DNA from: Desulfuromusa sp.
GTDB lineage: Bacteria > Desulfobacterota > Desulfuromonadia > Desulfuromonadales > Geopsychrobacteraceae
Assembly: GCA_016744595.1 (NCBI GenBank)
Contig: JADGEB010000022.1
Span: 1 to 53,468, forward strand
DNA length: 53,468 nt
Reading direction: 5' to 3'
Positions 26,117 to 35,428 of the stretch are shown in pieces. Each line of letters starts with the position of its first letter. Positions within the stretch are counted from its first letter, which is position 1. The notes beneath the pieces were generated by a model. The model was given only the letters and a program-made list of their open reading frames with translations, had not been told where the DNA came from and ran no database searches. The position numbers and the translations under genes are program-made.

Positions 26117-27955
26117 CTACTTTAGATTTGTAAACTCTTTCAACAGATCATTTGAATTTATTGTTTCTTTACCCTGCTCAAATTGACGAATTCTATCAAT
26201 CGACTCACCCCGTTGTCGCTTATTTCGTTCTTGCTGCAAAGACTTCAGGCAATCGGCAAAGATAGCATCAACATTCTCACTAAATTGGCCCTGATCACAC
26301 CTTGACAAAGCTATCACAACAGGTACTTTATCAGGGTCAAGCTTTTTAACAAGTGATTCCATTTCAAGCCCGGAGTCAGTTGAATTATCCAGCAAAATCT
26401 GTGCTATGTCCCGTGCCGTGGGATGGTTAAAAAGATCCAGTCCACCTGCTGCAATTATTTTTTCCCGGTTCACGTGGTTTTGCAACAAAAGACAGAGTAA
26501 AGTCTCCTCTGATCGACTCCAGTTTGCCTTTGCCTCAACCCGACCTGTAAACCCAGATCGATCTACTCCATCCACCCCGGGAAAAGGGGCTTCCGGCTGC
26601 GGATAACTTTCGGTCAGTAATGGTTCTGAATAAGTTTTTCTCTTTTGCTGTTCGCGCACCATGGACTTTTTGTTGACCTGCTTCAACTGATCAAGATCAA
26701 TGCCACTACGCTGGGCCAAATCTTTTAAATAAAGATCCTGTTCCAGCTCACTATTCAGACCAGAAATCTTATCAACAATCTGTTCTGCAGCCCGTACCTT
26801 CTGCTCAATACCACCACCGGCTTCAGCCAAAACATCTTCCATAAACAGATCCATGGCCGAGCGTGCCTTTTCCAGTCTGAGCCGAAAAGCTTCTGCGCCC
26901 TCCCCTTGAATAAAGGAATCGGGGTCTTCACCGTTGGGCAATTCAATCACTGCGGCAGGAACACCTTCTTCCTGCAATACCGTCATCGCCTTGAAGGTTG
27001 CTTTTTTACCCGCGGCATCCTGATCAAATAACAGAACAACACGTTGCACATAACGCTTGAGAAGCCGCGCATGATCAGCTGTCAAGGCTGTGCCGCAAGT
27101 TGCTACAACTTGAGGGAATCCGGCTCGATAGAGTGCCAATTGGTCAAAATAACCTTCGACCAGCAAAACTTCTCCCTTTTGCCGCATCGCTTGGCGCGCT
27201 TGATACAGCCCAAACAAGATCCGCCCTTTATGATAAATCGGCGATTCCGGTGAATTAATATATTTTGGTTTACCATCATCCAAAATTCGTCCGGCAAAAG
27301 CGATAATTCGCCCAGATAAATCATAAACAGGAAAAATCAACCGACCACGAAACAAATCATAGTCGCCACGACCCTGCTTTCCCTGTCTAATCAGCCCCAG
27401 AGTGCGCATATCATCTGTGGCAAACCCTTGTTCTTCTAAATGTTTTTTCAATCCATCCCAGGAATCAAGAGCAAAACCAATTTGATATTCTCCCGCAGCT
27501 TTACGCCCATATCCACGGGTTTTCATATATTTTCGTGCTGGTTCACCGGCCGGATTCTCCATCAATAATTGATGGAAATAGGCTGCAGTAACTTCATTCA
27601 CACGATAAAGCCGTTCCCGTTGCCGTTCCTGCAGTTCTTCCTCTGGGGATAGACTGCGCTCCTCCAATTCGATCCCGACCCTTTCAGCCAGCCGCCGCAC
27701 TGCATCAGGAAAGGCAAGACCTTCAGTTTTCATCAGAAAGGAAAAGGCATCGCCGCCGACACCACAACCGAAACAATGGAAAAACTGCCTTGCGGAGTTC
27801 ACGCTGAATGATGGTGATTTTTCAGAATGAAACGGACACAGACCAGTGTGATTGGCACCCGACCGCTTTAAACTGACATATTGCGAAATCAACTCGATAA
27901 TATCCGTTTGTTCGCGGACTTCATTGATTTTGCCTTCCGAAATCTGTCCAATCAT
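26117..27955 (-). CDS. dnaG: DNA primase
   Basis: 612 residues. N-terminal CHC2 zinc ribbon (CPFHSEKSPSFSV, HCFGCGVGGDAF) at about 41-72; primase core; Toprim domain with LLVEGYFDQLALYRAG and VLLFDQDAAGKKA at about 265-325; C-terminal DnaB-interaction region. It makes RNA primers for lagging-strand synthesis. The ATGA overlap with mutS2 means the two are translationally coupled. Confidence 0.97.
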   Translation of the reverse strand: MIGQISEGKINEVREQTDIIELISQYVSLKRSGANHTGLCPFHSEKSPSFSVNSARQFFHCFGCGVGGDAFSFLMKTEGLAFPDAVRRLAERVGIELEERSLSPEEELQERQRERLYRVNEVTAAYFHQLLMENPAGEPARKYMKTRGYGRKAAGEYQIGFALDSWDGLKKHLEEQGFATDDMRTLGLIRQGKQGRGDYDLFRGRLIFPVYDLSGRIIAFAGRILDDGKPKYINSPESPIYHKGRILFGLYQARQAMRQKGEVLLVEGYFDQLALYRAGFPQVVATCGTALTADHARLLKRYVQRVVLLFDQDAAGKKATFKAMTVLQEEGVPAAVIELPNGEDPDSFIQGEGAEAFRLRLEKARSAMDLFMEDVLAEAGGGIEQKVRAAEQIVDKISGLNSELEQDLYLKDLAQRSGIDLDQLKQVNKKSMVREQQKRKTYSEPLLTESYPQPEAPFPGVDGVDRSGFTGRVEAKANWSRSEETLLCLLLQNHVNREKIIAAGGLDLFNHPTARDIAQILLDNSTDSGLEMESLVKKLDPDKVPVVIALSRCDQGQFSENVDAIFADCLKSLQQERNKRQRGESIDRIRQFEQGKETINSNDLLKEFTNLK

Positions 27956-30327
27956 TTGTCGCTCAATTCGGCAATGGTTATATTTTCTCCACCCTGATCT
28001 GCCGGAGCCGCATAAAAAGCGGTAACTCCATGTTCGTTAGCTAAGAACTCACGTACTGCACGGCGCAGAATTCCTTCTCCTGAGCCGTGGATAATTTCAA
28101 CTTGTTGCAGATTATGTAACGATGCATCGTCGATAAAACGTTCCAGTTTTGCCAGTGCATCGTCAACCCTCTGGCCAATCAATTTGAGCTGAGAATGAAT
28201 CTGTCGTTCCACCACGTTGCGAGTTATCTGCCCACCACTATTAAACGATGCAACAAAGCGCCGTGGCTCAAACTGCTCCAATGCCTCCAGTGGTTGTCGC
28301 ATCCGCTTACCACCAACCTGCAATTCAACAGTCGTCTCATGCAAACGCTCAACCTGCGCTTCAATACCTAATGCAGCTATCCGCACCAGTTCTCCAACCT
28401 CTAACCTTATTGGTGCAGATCCTGAGCGTTTTTGTTTTGGCTTAAATGGTGTCAGCTCTTCTCTTGCAGTTACTAACTGCTGCCGTTCATCGATTGCCTG
28501 TTGCGGGGATATCTGGCCAGGAGTGCCTTTTCGTAACTTCCTGAGACGCGATTCTGTCGCAGCAATCAACGCATCAGCCTGACGAGTTGCTCGACCAAGA
28601 ATTTCCTGCTTCTTCTCCTTGAGTTGCAGTAGTTGCTGCTTGCGCAACTGCTGTGCTGCAACCGCCTCAAGCCTTGACTGCTTAACCTGCAATAACTCAT
28701 GTTCCAGCTCTTGCTGTTTGGTATTCAATCGCGACAATAACGCACTATGATCGTGCTCTTCCTGCCCTAAATATTGAATTGCACGCTGTATAACCGGCTG
28801 TGGCAATCCTAAACGACTGGCTGTCGTCAAGGCACTACTGGCACCCGGAATCCCATAGCGTAATCGATAAGTTGGAGCTAGAGTTTCTGGATCAAACTCA
28901 ACAGCTGCATTTTCTACTGCCGCCTGTCCATGAGCAAAATGTTTCAACTGCCCAAGATGGGTCGTCAGCAGTGTTTTTGCCCCCTGTTGACAAAGCTGGT
29001 CAAGAACTGCTTGTACCAATGCAGCACCTTCTGCGGGATCGGTTCCGGTACCCGCCTCATCAAGCAACACCAGCGTTTCAGTATCAGCTTGCTCAAGTAT
29101 TCCCTTAATTTTTAGAAGGTGACCCGAGAAAGTCGACAAATTCTGTGCGATGCTCTGCTCATCACCAATATCGACATGCAAATATTGATAAAGATGCAGC
29201 CGACTATCAGGGTGACAGGGAACGTGTAACCCTGATCGCACCATCAACAAAAACAGTCCCAAAGTTTTTAATGCGACCGATTTCCCTCCGGTATTCGGGC
29301 CACTGATCACCAGAGCCTGACAATCTTCACCTAGCAGCACGTCAATCTCGACAGCAACAGACAGGTCAAAACGACCATCCACTTCCATTAACAAGGGATG
29401 ACGAGCTTGCTTTAGTTCAACGATTGAAGCATCTACCAGTTCTGGCCGACACCCTTGATAACTACGAGACAAACGACCGGCAGCAAAACGAAGGTCAACC
29501 CGTGCCAACAAACCCTGATTGCTCTTCAGAATAGTGCTGTTCTTACGCACCAACCCAGCCAATTCCAGCAGAATTCGCCGCTCTTCCCGCTGTTCTTCCC
29601 GAGACAGTTGCTGAAGACGATTATTCCCTTCCAGCACTTGCGAAGGTTCCAGATAAAGAGTCTGTCCGCTGGCTGACTCATCCTGAACAAAGCCTTTTAA
29701 CTGGCCCCTGCAGTCACTTTTTAATGGTACCACATAACGATTATTGCGGATCGTTATCAAGCGCTCTTGAAACCAACTGGAATGTTGATCACCAGTTAAT
29801 AATTGATCCAGCTGCTGCTTGATCCGGCTACGAGTCAAACGCATCTGATAGCGCAGATCCCCCAGTTCAAATGAAGCGCTATCAAGCAGTTCACCCCGGG
29901 AACCAATTGCATCCTGCAAGCGCCGTTGCAATTCAACCAGAGATGTCATCCCGAGAGCTAATCGAGCCAATGAAGATTTCTGGCTTTGCATCTTAAACCA
30001 GAGCCGACAACCTTCCATGACTCGCAAAGACTGCGCAATTTTCAACAGATCTTCGGCTGCAATCAGGCTCCCTTCAGCCCGAACAGCCCCAAGCAGTGCA
30101 GACAGATCCCAACACCCTCCTAAAGATGGTGCTTGTTCATCAATCAGCCATTGAACCGCCTCGTCAACCTCAGTCAAAGCCGTCTCTATCTCGGCTTGAT
30201 CCGACAGTGGCATCAATTGTTCAGCCTGCAAATATCCAGGCTCTGACTGTGTCTGCCCTGCCAGTAAAGTTCTCAAACGTGGATATTCAAGCCTTTGCAA
30301 TGCTGTTTCGTTACAGATCATTGCCAC
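27952..30327 (-). CDS. mutS2: Endonuclease MutS2
   Basis: 791 residues. MutS core and clamp, then an ATPase with Walker A SGPNTGGKSVALKTLGL (about 340), Walker B LVLLDEAGTGTDPAEG (about 420), a long coiled coil, and a C-terminal Smr nuclease domain with VEIIHGSGEGILRRAVREFL. MutS2 lacks the mismatch-recognition domain and acts in suppressing recombination or rescuing collided ribosomes, depending on species. One base separates it from cvpA and four bases overlap dnaG. Confidence 0.97.
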   Translation of the reverse strand: MAMICNETALQRLEYPRLRTLLAGQTQSEPGYLQAEQLMPLSDQAEIETALTEVDEAVQWLIDEQAPSLGGCWDLSALLGAVRAEGSLIAAEDLLKIAQSLRVMEGCRLWFKMQSQKSSLARLALGMTSLVELQRRLQDAIGSRGELLDSASFELGDLRYQMRLTRSRIKQQLDQLLTGDQHSSWFQERLITIRNNRYVVPLKSDCRGQLKGFVQDESASGQTLYLEPSQVLEGNNRLQQLSREEQREERRILLELAGLVRKNSTILKSNQGLLARVDLRFAAGRLSRSYQGCRPELVDASIVELKQARHPLLMEVDGRFDLSVAVEIDVLLGEDCQALVISGPNTGGKSVALKTLGLFLLMVRSGLHVPCHPDSRLHLYQYLHVDIGDEQSIAQNLSTFSGHLLKIKGILEQADTETLVLLDEAGTGTDPAEGAALVQAVLDQLCQQGAKTLLTTHLGQLKHFAHGQAAVENAAVEFDPETLAPTYRLRYGIPGASSALTTASRLGLPQPVIQRAIQYLGQEEHDHSALLSRLNTKQQELEHELLQVKQSRLEAVAAQQLRKQQLLQLKEKKQEILGRATRQADALIAATESRLRKLRKGTPGQISPQQAIDERQQLVTAREELTPFKPKQKRSGSAPIRLEVGELVRIAALGIEAQVERLHETTVELQVGGKRMRQPLEALEQFEPRRFVASFNSGGQITRNVVERQIHSQLKLIGQRVDDALAKLERFIDDASLHNLQQVEIIHGSGEGILRRAVREFLANEHGVTAFYAAPADQGGENITIAELSDK

Positions 30328-30328
30328 T

Positions 30329-30814
30329 CTACCGCCCGATCAACCCTTGGCTCCCGCTGAATATTGATTCACCAAGGATGATAAAAGGGGGTGCCAATTG
30401 TGACCCCTTAATCATCCCCCTGACAGCATCTGGAGCAACCGATGAGTTAAGAGCCAGAACAATCATTGACAAAAGAACGACCCCCTGAATAATTCCAAAT
30501 AGTGCCCCGGCCAAGCGGTTAAACCCGCCCAGAAAGATAAGTTTTACAAATCGATGCAGGACAAAACCAATCACCGCAAAAAGGACAACCATCGATAAAA
30601 AGATAGCCAGAAAAGATCCCCAAACACAAAGTTTATCCGGGAGATTGAAAGAGTTTTGCAGAAGCTGCGCCAACGGCAAATGAAAGGTGAAGGCGAAAAC
30701 CCCTCCCAATACTAAACCGAGCAGTGAGCAAACTTCTCTCAACAACCCCCTGAAAACCCCTTTCAACAAAAAGAAGCAAAGGATCACTAGTATGGCAATA
30801 TCAACCAGTCCCAA
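30329..30814 (-). CDS. CvpA-family membrane protein
   Basis: 161 residues with four predicted membrane helices and the family opening MGLVDIAILVILCFFLLKGVFRGLLREVCSLLGLVLG. CvpA is named for a requirement in colicin V production in E. coli; later work links it to envelope stress tolerance. In this lineage it commonly precedes mutS2. It ends one base before mutS2 and begins 15 bases after yqeY. Confidence 0.9.
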   Translation of the reverse strand: MGLVDIAILVILCFFLLKGVFRGLLREVCSLLGLVLGGVFAFTFHLPLAQLLQNSFNLPDKLCVWGSFLAIFLSMVVLFAVIGFVLHRFVKLIFLGGFNRLAGALFGIIQGVVLLSMIVLALNSSVAPDAVRGMIKGSQLAPPFIILGESIFSGSQGLIGR

Positions 30815-30829
30815 AAAATGCTCCGATGA

Positions 30830-31276
30830 TTATCCTGCGAGGAGTTCCCGTACCAGCTGATTAACCATTTTACCATCGGCTGCACCCTTGGTTCTGCTCA
30901 TAACTTGCGGCATAACCTTGCCCATATCCTTCATCGAACTCGCACCGCTCTCAGCAATGACTGCAACCACAATGGCACGAACATCCTCTTCGCTTAATTG
31001 CGCTGGAAGATACCCTTGTAATATTGCCAACTCAGTCTCTTCCTTAGCTGCCAACTCCAAGCGATCATTATCTTTGTACATTTGTGCTGCTTCACGCCGT
31101 TGCTTCACCGCAGTACCAATAACACCGAGAATGGCATTGTCATCCAAATCCTGACGCAACTCGATCTCTTTGTTTTTAATTGCGCTGCGCAACTGACGAA
31201 TTGTGCCCAAACGTTCTGTCTGCCTGGCTTTCATCGCCTCTTTCATGTCCTGCATAAGTTGATTTTTAAGACCCAT
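30830..31276 (-). CDS. yqeY: YqeY/GatB-tail domain protein
   Basis: 148 residues, the standard length. The whole protein is a GatB/YqeY domain (LKNQLMQDMKEAMKARQTERLGTIRQLRSAIKNKEIE, GKVMPQVMSRTKGAADGKMVNQLVRELL), resembling the tRNA-binding tail of amidotransferase subunit GatB; its own function is undetermined. In many relatives rpsU (ribosomal protein S21) lies upstream; it is absent here. AGGTG precedes the ATG. Probable first gene of the cvpA-mutS2-dnaG-rpoD operon. Confidence 0.92.
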   Translation of the reverse strand: MGLKNQLMQDMKEAMKARQTERLGTIRQLRSAIKNKEIELRQDLDDNAILGVIGTAVKQRREAAQMYKDNDRLELAAKEETELAILQGYLPAQLSEEDVRAIVVAVIAESGASSMKDMGKVMPQVMSRTKGAADGKMVNQLVRELLAG

Positions 31277-31345
31277 AATTCACCTGCAATGAAGAGAATT
31301 TATCAGCGCCAGCGGATATTCCCCCCTGACACTTAAATACAAAGA

Positions 31346-31370
31346 GGGTGCCCAGAGAATTCCGGCACCC
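31346..31370. other. Hairpin in the yqeY/nfeD divergent region
   Basis: GGGTGCC (31346-31352) pairs with GGCACCC (31364-31370). The 286-bp divergent gap 31277-31562 must hold promoters both ways; nothing else in it is clear. Confidence 0.35.
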
Positions 31371-31528
31371 GCAATTAAAATATTTTTCGATAATGACCCT
31401 GACGTTTGAAAACTTCCGCCCAAGATCCATTTAAAATAATCTGGCAGTATATGTGCTTAAAAGTCACAAATCAAGAAATTCTTTGAACGACTGTCATTTT
31501 TTTACCTTAGTTATCAACCACGGTGGAA

Positions 31529-31556
31529 TTGACAGGTAAGAATTCAACGTTAAGCT
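31529..31556 (+). promoter_or_regulatory. Possible promoter immediately upstream of the nfeD-type gene
   Basis: TTGACA at 31529-31534, a 16-base spacer and TAAGCT at 31551-31556. If used, transcription starts at about the ATG (31563), giving a leaderless or near-leaderless message; no Shine-Dalgarno is seen there. The -10 match is weak. Confidence 0.3.
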
Positions 31557-31562
31557 AAAGAT

Positions 31563-32900
31563 ATGCGAAGAATAATGATTTCTGTACTCATTGCTCTATG
31601 CCTGATGATCGGGTTTTCAGTTCAATCTGAAACCACCGCACAAGTATCGTTTCGCCACCTCAATATTGCCTCCCCTATCAACCCGGTCACTGCTTTATTC
31701 ATTGCCGAACAGGTTAGTATTGCCAACCAGAACAACGACCCGGCAATCTTGATCCAACTTGATACTCCCGGCGGACTTGATACCGCCATGCGTGAGATTA
31801 TTCAAGCTGAACTCAACTCGACAATTCCGGTGATTGTCTACGTTGCTCCGCAAGGAGCACGAGCGGCTTCAGCCGGGACACTTATTGCCCTGGCAGCCGA
31901 TTTTGCGGTCATGGCTCCAGGCACCAACATCGGTGCTGCCCACCCGGTCGCAATTGGTGCAGGCAATCAATCCGACAATGCCATGATGGAAAAAGTCGAG
32001 AATGATGCGGCTGCCTATGCCAGAAGCCTGGCACAAAAGCGTGGGCGAAACCAGGATTGGGCAGAGCAGGCGATCCTGGAAAGCGCCTCCATCTCTGCAC
32101 AAGAAGCTCTGGATCTGTCAGTTATCGACTTGATTGCAGACAACACCGAACATCTATTAAAGCAACTCGATGGCTACAAATATATCCGTGATGGCAAAGC
32201 ACTGACTCTATCAGTCGATGGCGCAGATCTGAATCGAATTGAAATGAACTGGCGGCAGAAGGTTCTCAATGCTCTGAGCAACCCCAACATTGCCTACATG
32301 TTGATGATGTTGGGAATCATCGGGATCTTCTTCGAAGTTTCCCAACCAGGGGTTGTTTTACCGGGAGCAATCGGTGCAATCGCTATTTTATTGGCCATAT
32401 TTGCCTTTTCATCTCTACCGATCAACTACGTCGGCGTCCTTCTGATTCTACTGGCCATCGTGCTATTAATCTTGGAAGTAAAGGTTATTTCATACGGGAT
32501 GCTCTCGGTTGGTGGAATTATCTCCATGGCATTTGGCTCTCTGATGCTAATCGACAGCAGCGAACCCTATCTGCAACTTTCCAAAGCTGTGATTGCAGCA
32601 ACGGTGACGGTCAGTGCTGGCTTTTTCTTGCTTGCCACCGGAATGGTGATAAAAACCCAACGACGGCCAATCACGTCAGGACAGGAAGGTATGGCCGGAG
32701 AAATCGGGGAAGCCATCGAGCCGATCTATGCCACAGGACGGGTTTTTGTCCATGGTGAGTATTGGCAAGCCCATTCAGATGTACTGATACCAGCAGGTGC
32801 ACAGATAGAAGTTATACGCGTGATGGACGGACTTCAGCTGAAAGTCAAAACATGTGAAACAATTAGTTCGGTAGAGAAAACTGAATCAGAGGAGGATTAA
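31563..32900 (+). CDS. NfeD-family membrane-bound ClpP-class protease
   Basis: 445 residues. Signal peptide 1-25; periplasmic ClpP-like serine protease domain about 30-215 with [13 protein letters not shown] and the nucleophile in [12 protein letters not shown] plus NIGAAHPV; about five membrane helices 235-365; C-terminal NfeD OB-fold about 375-440 ([27 protein letters not shown]). This long NfeD form pairs with SPFH proteins; the archaeal homologue cleaves stomatin. Here the slipin gene starts two bases after the stop, confirming the pairing. Confidence 0.93.
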   Translation: MRRIMISVLIALCLMIGFSVQSETTAQVSFRHLNIASPINPVTALFIAEQVSIANQNNDPAILIQLDTPGGLDTAMREIIQAELNSTIPVIVYVAPQGARAASAGTLIALAADFAVMAPGTNIGAAHPVAIGAGNQSDNAMMEKVENDAAAYARSLAQKRGRNQDWAEQAILESASISAQEALDLSVIDLIADNTEHLLKQLDGYKYIRDGKALTLSVDGADLNRIEMNWRQKVLNALSNPNIAYMLMMLGIIGIFFEVSQPGVVLPGAIGAIAILLAIFAFSSLPINYVGVLLILLAIVLLILEVKVISYGMLSVGGIISMAFGSLMLIDSSEPYLQLSKAVIAATVTVSAGFFLLATGMVIKTQRRPITSGQEGMAGEIGEAIEPIYATGRVFVHGEYWQAHSDVLIPAGAQIEVIRVMDGLQLKVKTCETISSVEKTESEED

Positions 32901-32902
32901 TT

Positions 32903-33664
32903 ATGTTTGGATTGGGAATTGTTTTTTTCTGGATTATTGCACTGGCATTTATTGTAATCATCATCGCATCTGCGATCAGAATTCTTCTTGAATATGAACG
33001 TGGGGTTGTCTTCCGATTGGGAAGATTCTCAAGTGTCAAAGGGCCAGGCCTGAAATTTATTATTCCCGTTATTGATCAGATGACAAAAATAAACATGCGG
33101 ACAATCGCAATGGATGTCCCGCCACAGGATATCATCACCCGCGACAATGTCTCTGTTAAAGTCAATGCGGTTCTATATTTCAGAGTTGTACAGCCCGAAA
33201 AGGCACTGATTGAGGTTGACAATTATCTCTATGCAACCAGCCAGCTGGCACAGACTTCGTTACGCAGTATATTGGGACAAGTGGAACTTGATGATCTTCT
33301 TGGCCAGCGTGATAAAATCAACCATGACCTGCAAGACATCCTCGACCGGCAAACCGATCCCTGGGGAGTTAAAATTTCTAACGTTGAAATCAAGCATGTT
33401 GACCTACCAACAGAAATGCAACGTGCCATGGCTCGTCAGGCCGAAGCTGAACGGGAGAGACGCGCCAAAGTTATTCATGCTGAAGGAGAGTTTCAGGCTT
33501 CATCAACTTTGGCACAGGCTGCCAACCAGATCTCTGCTGAACCGGGAGCCTTACAGCTGCGTTTTCTGCAAACCATGACCGAGATTGCTGCGGAAAAAAA
33601 TTCGACAATTCTTTTTCCGATGCCGATTGATTTACTGAAACCCTTCTTGGGAGAAAAAAAATAG
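32903..33664 (+). CDS. Slipin (SPFH/stomatin-like membrane protein)
   Basis: 253 residues. One N-terminal hydrophobic hairpin, then [26 protein letters not shown] and the SPFH domain ([30 protein letters not shown] region), ending in a coiled coil ([22 protein letters not shown]). Slipins form membrane-bound cage-like oligomers organising proteases or microdomains. GAGGAGG gives a strong ribosome site within the upstream gene end. It is the expected partner and probable substrate of the NfeD-type protease. Confidence 0.94.
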   Translation: MFGLGIVFFWIIALAFIVIIIASAIRILLEYERGVVFRLGRFSSVKGPGLKFIIPVIDQMTKINMRTIAMDVPPQDIITRDNVSVKVNAVLYFRVVQPEKALIEVDNYLYATSQLAQTSLRSILGQVELDDLLGQRDKINHDLQDILDRQTDPWGVKISNVEIKHVDLPTEMQRAMARQAEAERERRAKVIHAEGEFQASSTLAQAANQISAEPGALQLRFLQTMTEIAAEKNSTILFPMPIDLLKPFLGEKK

Positions 33665-33680
33665 AATATTGAAACAGAGG

Positions 33681-33718
33681 CAGGGTCACACCCCAAAAGA
33701 TATCAGGATGTGACCCTG
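33681..33718. terminator. Hairpin between convergent slipin and BMP genes
   Basis: CAGGGTCACA (33681-33690) pairs perfectly with TGTGACCCTG (33709-33718). No strong T tract on either strand; the placement between convergent stops supports a bidirectional end point. Confidence 0.55.
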
Positions 33719-33727
33719 TAAATGCCG

Positions 33728-34792
33728 CTACTTTGGAATCGCCCCCTGAACTCCCTCAATAAAGAAGTTCATCTGCAACAGTTCTTTATCACTATATGTT
33801 TTTCCGGCTCCTAAAAGAACTTTCCCATCCTGCCCTTTGATCGGCCCAGTGAAAACCTGAGTTTTATGATCTACAAGAGCTTGTTTCTTCTCGGCAACCA
33901 AATCCCGAATCTGCTGCGGAACCTTGTCGCTCATAGGAGCCAACTTAACAACCTCTGTTTCTATTCCCCACCAGATTTCTTCAGGCTTCCAAGTACCGTT
34001 ATGAACTTCTGTTGCGATCTGCTTATACAAAACGCCCCAGTTCCAGATCGGAGCGGTCAAGAAAGCATTGGGAGCAAACTGTCTCATGTCTGAATCGTTA
34101 CCGATGGCAAATTTCCCCCTTGCTTCAGCTGCCTGCAATGTAGCCGGAGTATCCTGATGCATCGAAAGAACGTCGGCACCAACATCCAACAGTGAATCGG
34201 CAGCCTCTCTTTCAAGACCCGGATCAAACCAGGTCTGAGTCCAGACAACTTTCACTGTTGCCTCGGGATTGACTTCACGAACTCCCAAAGTGAAAGCATT
34301 GATTCCCCTGATCACCTCTGGAATGGGATAAGCAGCAACATAACCGATAGTATTCGATTTTGTCATAGCACCCGCAACGATACCGGACAAATATTTACCT
34401 TGATAAAAACGACCGAAATAGTTGCCCATATTTTCTGACATCTTGTAACCGGAACAGTGCTCAAAAGTGATGTCTTTAAACCTGCTGGCTACTTCAAGGG
34501 TTGGATCCATAAATCCAAAACTTGTCGTAAAAATAAGATTGTAACCTTTATTTGCCAGTCCCATAATAACTCTGGTTGCATCAGCACCCTCAGGAACTGA
34601 CTCAATAAATGTTGTTTTTTTCACAAAAGGGAGGGTTTCCATTTCGATGCGCCCCTGATCATGAGCAAAGGTCCAACCACCATCGCCTACCGGCCCGACA
34701 TAAACGAATGCAGCCTTAATATCTTTGGCACCCGCGATTGCTACAAAAGGGAGCATAAAAAGTACTGATAACAACAAAACGATCTTTTTCAT
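33728..34792 (-). CDS. BMP-family ABC transporter substrate-binding protein
   Basis: 354 residues from the chosen start (MKKIVLLLSVLFMLPF), a Sec signal peptide with cleavage near AIA-GA; no lipobox. The mature part matches the BMP/PnrA/Med family (KAAFVYVGPVGDGGWTFAHDQGR, NLIFTTSFGFMDPTLEVA, GADVLSMHQDTPATLQAAE), which binds nucleosides or related ligands. The frame extends to 34819, but AGGAGGACG fits the ATG at 34792. The ATP-binding and permease genes are absent nearby, so it is an orphan receptor. It follows the cupin gene by 65 bases; a small palindrome (ATGGTT/AACCAT, 34837-34852) lies between them. Confidence 0.88.
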   Translation of the reverse strand: MKKIVLLLSVLFMLPFVAIAGAKDIKAAFVYVGPVGDGGWTFAHDQGRIEMETLPFVKKTTFIESVPEGADATRVIMGLANKGYNLIFTTSFGFMDPTLEVASRFKDITFEHCSGYKMSENMGNYFGRFYQGKYLSGIVAGAMTKSNTIGYVAAYPIPEVIRGINAFTLGVREVNPEATVKVVWTQTWFDPGLEREAADSLLDVGADVLSMHQDTPATLQAAEARGKFAIGNDSDMRQFAPNAFLTAPIWNWGVLYKQIATEVHNGTWKPEEIWWGIETEVVKLAPMSDKVPQQIRDLVAEKKQALVDHKTQVFTGPIKGQDGKVLLGAGKTYSDKELLQMNFFIEGVQGAIPK

Positions 34793-34857
34793 ATCAAACG
34801 TCCTCCTGGTTAGTTGCACTCATATAAACTGTAAACATGGTTCATAAACCATCAAAA

Positions 34858-35208
34858 CTACTCGTAAGCAAGCGGAACCGCACAGATAAACTTGAACTCA
34901 TCAGTTCCTGAAGTATTGCGATATTGATGTTTTTCATTCGGAACGACCATGGAAAAATTTCCCGCCTTAACGGAATGCTCTTCCCCTGCAGCATCAACCA
35001 AAACACCTTCCCCCTCAAGGATATAATTCAAATGTTCTGCGTCATGAATATGATAGGGAGTATTCCCGCCCGGAGCGATGGTAAAAACCCGGAAAGAAAA
35101 GTTTGGGGAACCATCGGCTTTCCCCAAAGGAACTTGTTTAATCACACCAACCGCCCCTTCCATTTGCATCGGCACTACAGGAACTTGATCTAACGAAGTA
35201 ATTTTCAT
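34858..35208 (-). CDS. Small cupin-domain protein
   Basis: 116 residues, a single cupin barrel. Metal-ligand motif 1 is GGNTPYHIHDAEHLNYILEGEG (His, His, Glu visible) and motif 2 is VVPNEKHQYRN. Single-domain cupins include isomerases, dioxygenases and sensors, and the reaction cannot be assigned. Shine-Dalgarno AAGGAGAC precedes the ATG. Upstream partner of the BMP binding-protein gene in a probable operon. Confidence 0.85.
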   Translation of the reverse strand: MKITSLDQVPVVPMQMEGAVGVIKQVPLGKADGSPNFSFRVFTIAPGGNTPYHIHDAEHLNYILEGEGVLVDAAGEEHSVKAGNFSMVVPNEKHQYRNTSGTDEFKFICAVPLAYE

Positions 35209-35428
35209 ATAAAGTCTCCTTGAGTTTTATAATTATAGCCTCTCAAGATAACAGAGTCGTGGCGTCACAACAAGAAGCTAAAATCGCCTTTTCTTAATGC
35301 ATATTGTTGTTGTTTTTCTAATTATTTGCTAAGTTCTGAAATTGTTATCCCTGAAAAGAATGATGCCTGTATTCCTTTCAGAATTAAAATTCAACCTGGT
35401 TTCTAACCAACATTTTGGAGGAGAATCG

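Noticed and set aside
34837..34852. ATGGTT/AACCAT palindrome between cupin and BMP genes as an operator
   Set aside because: Only 6-bp arms, single copy and inside an operon rather than at a promoter; noted in the gene entry only.
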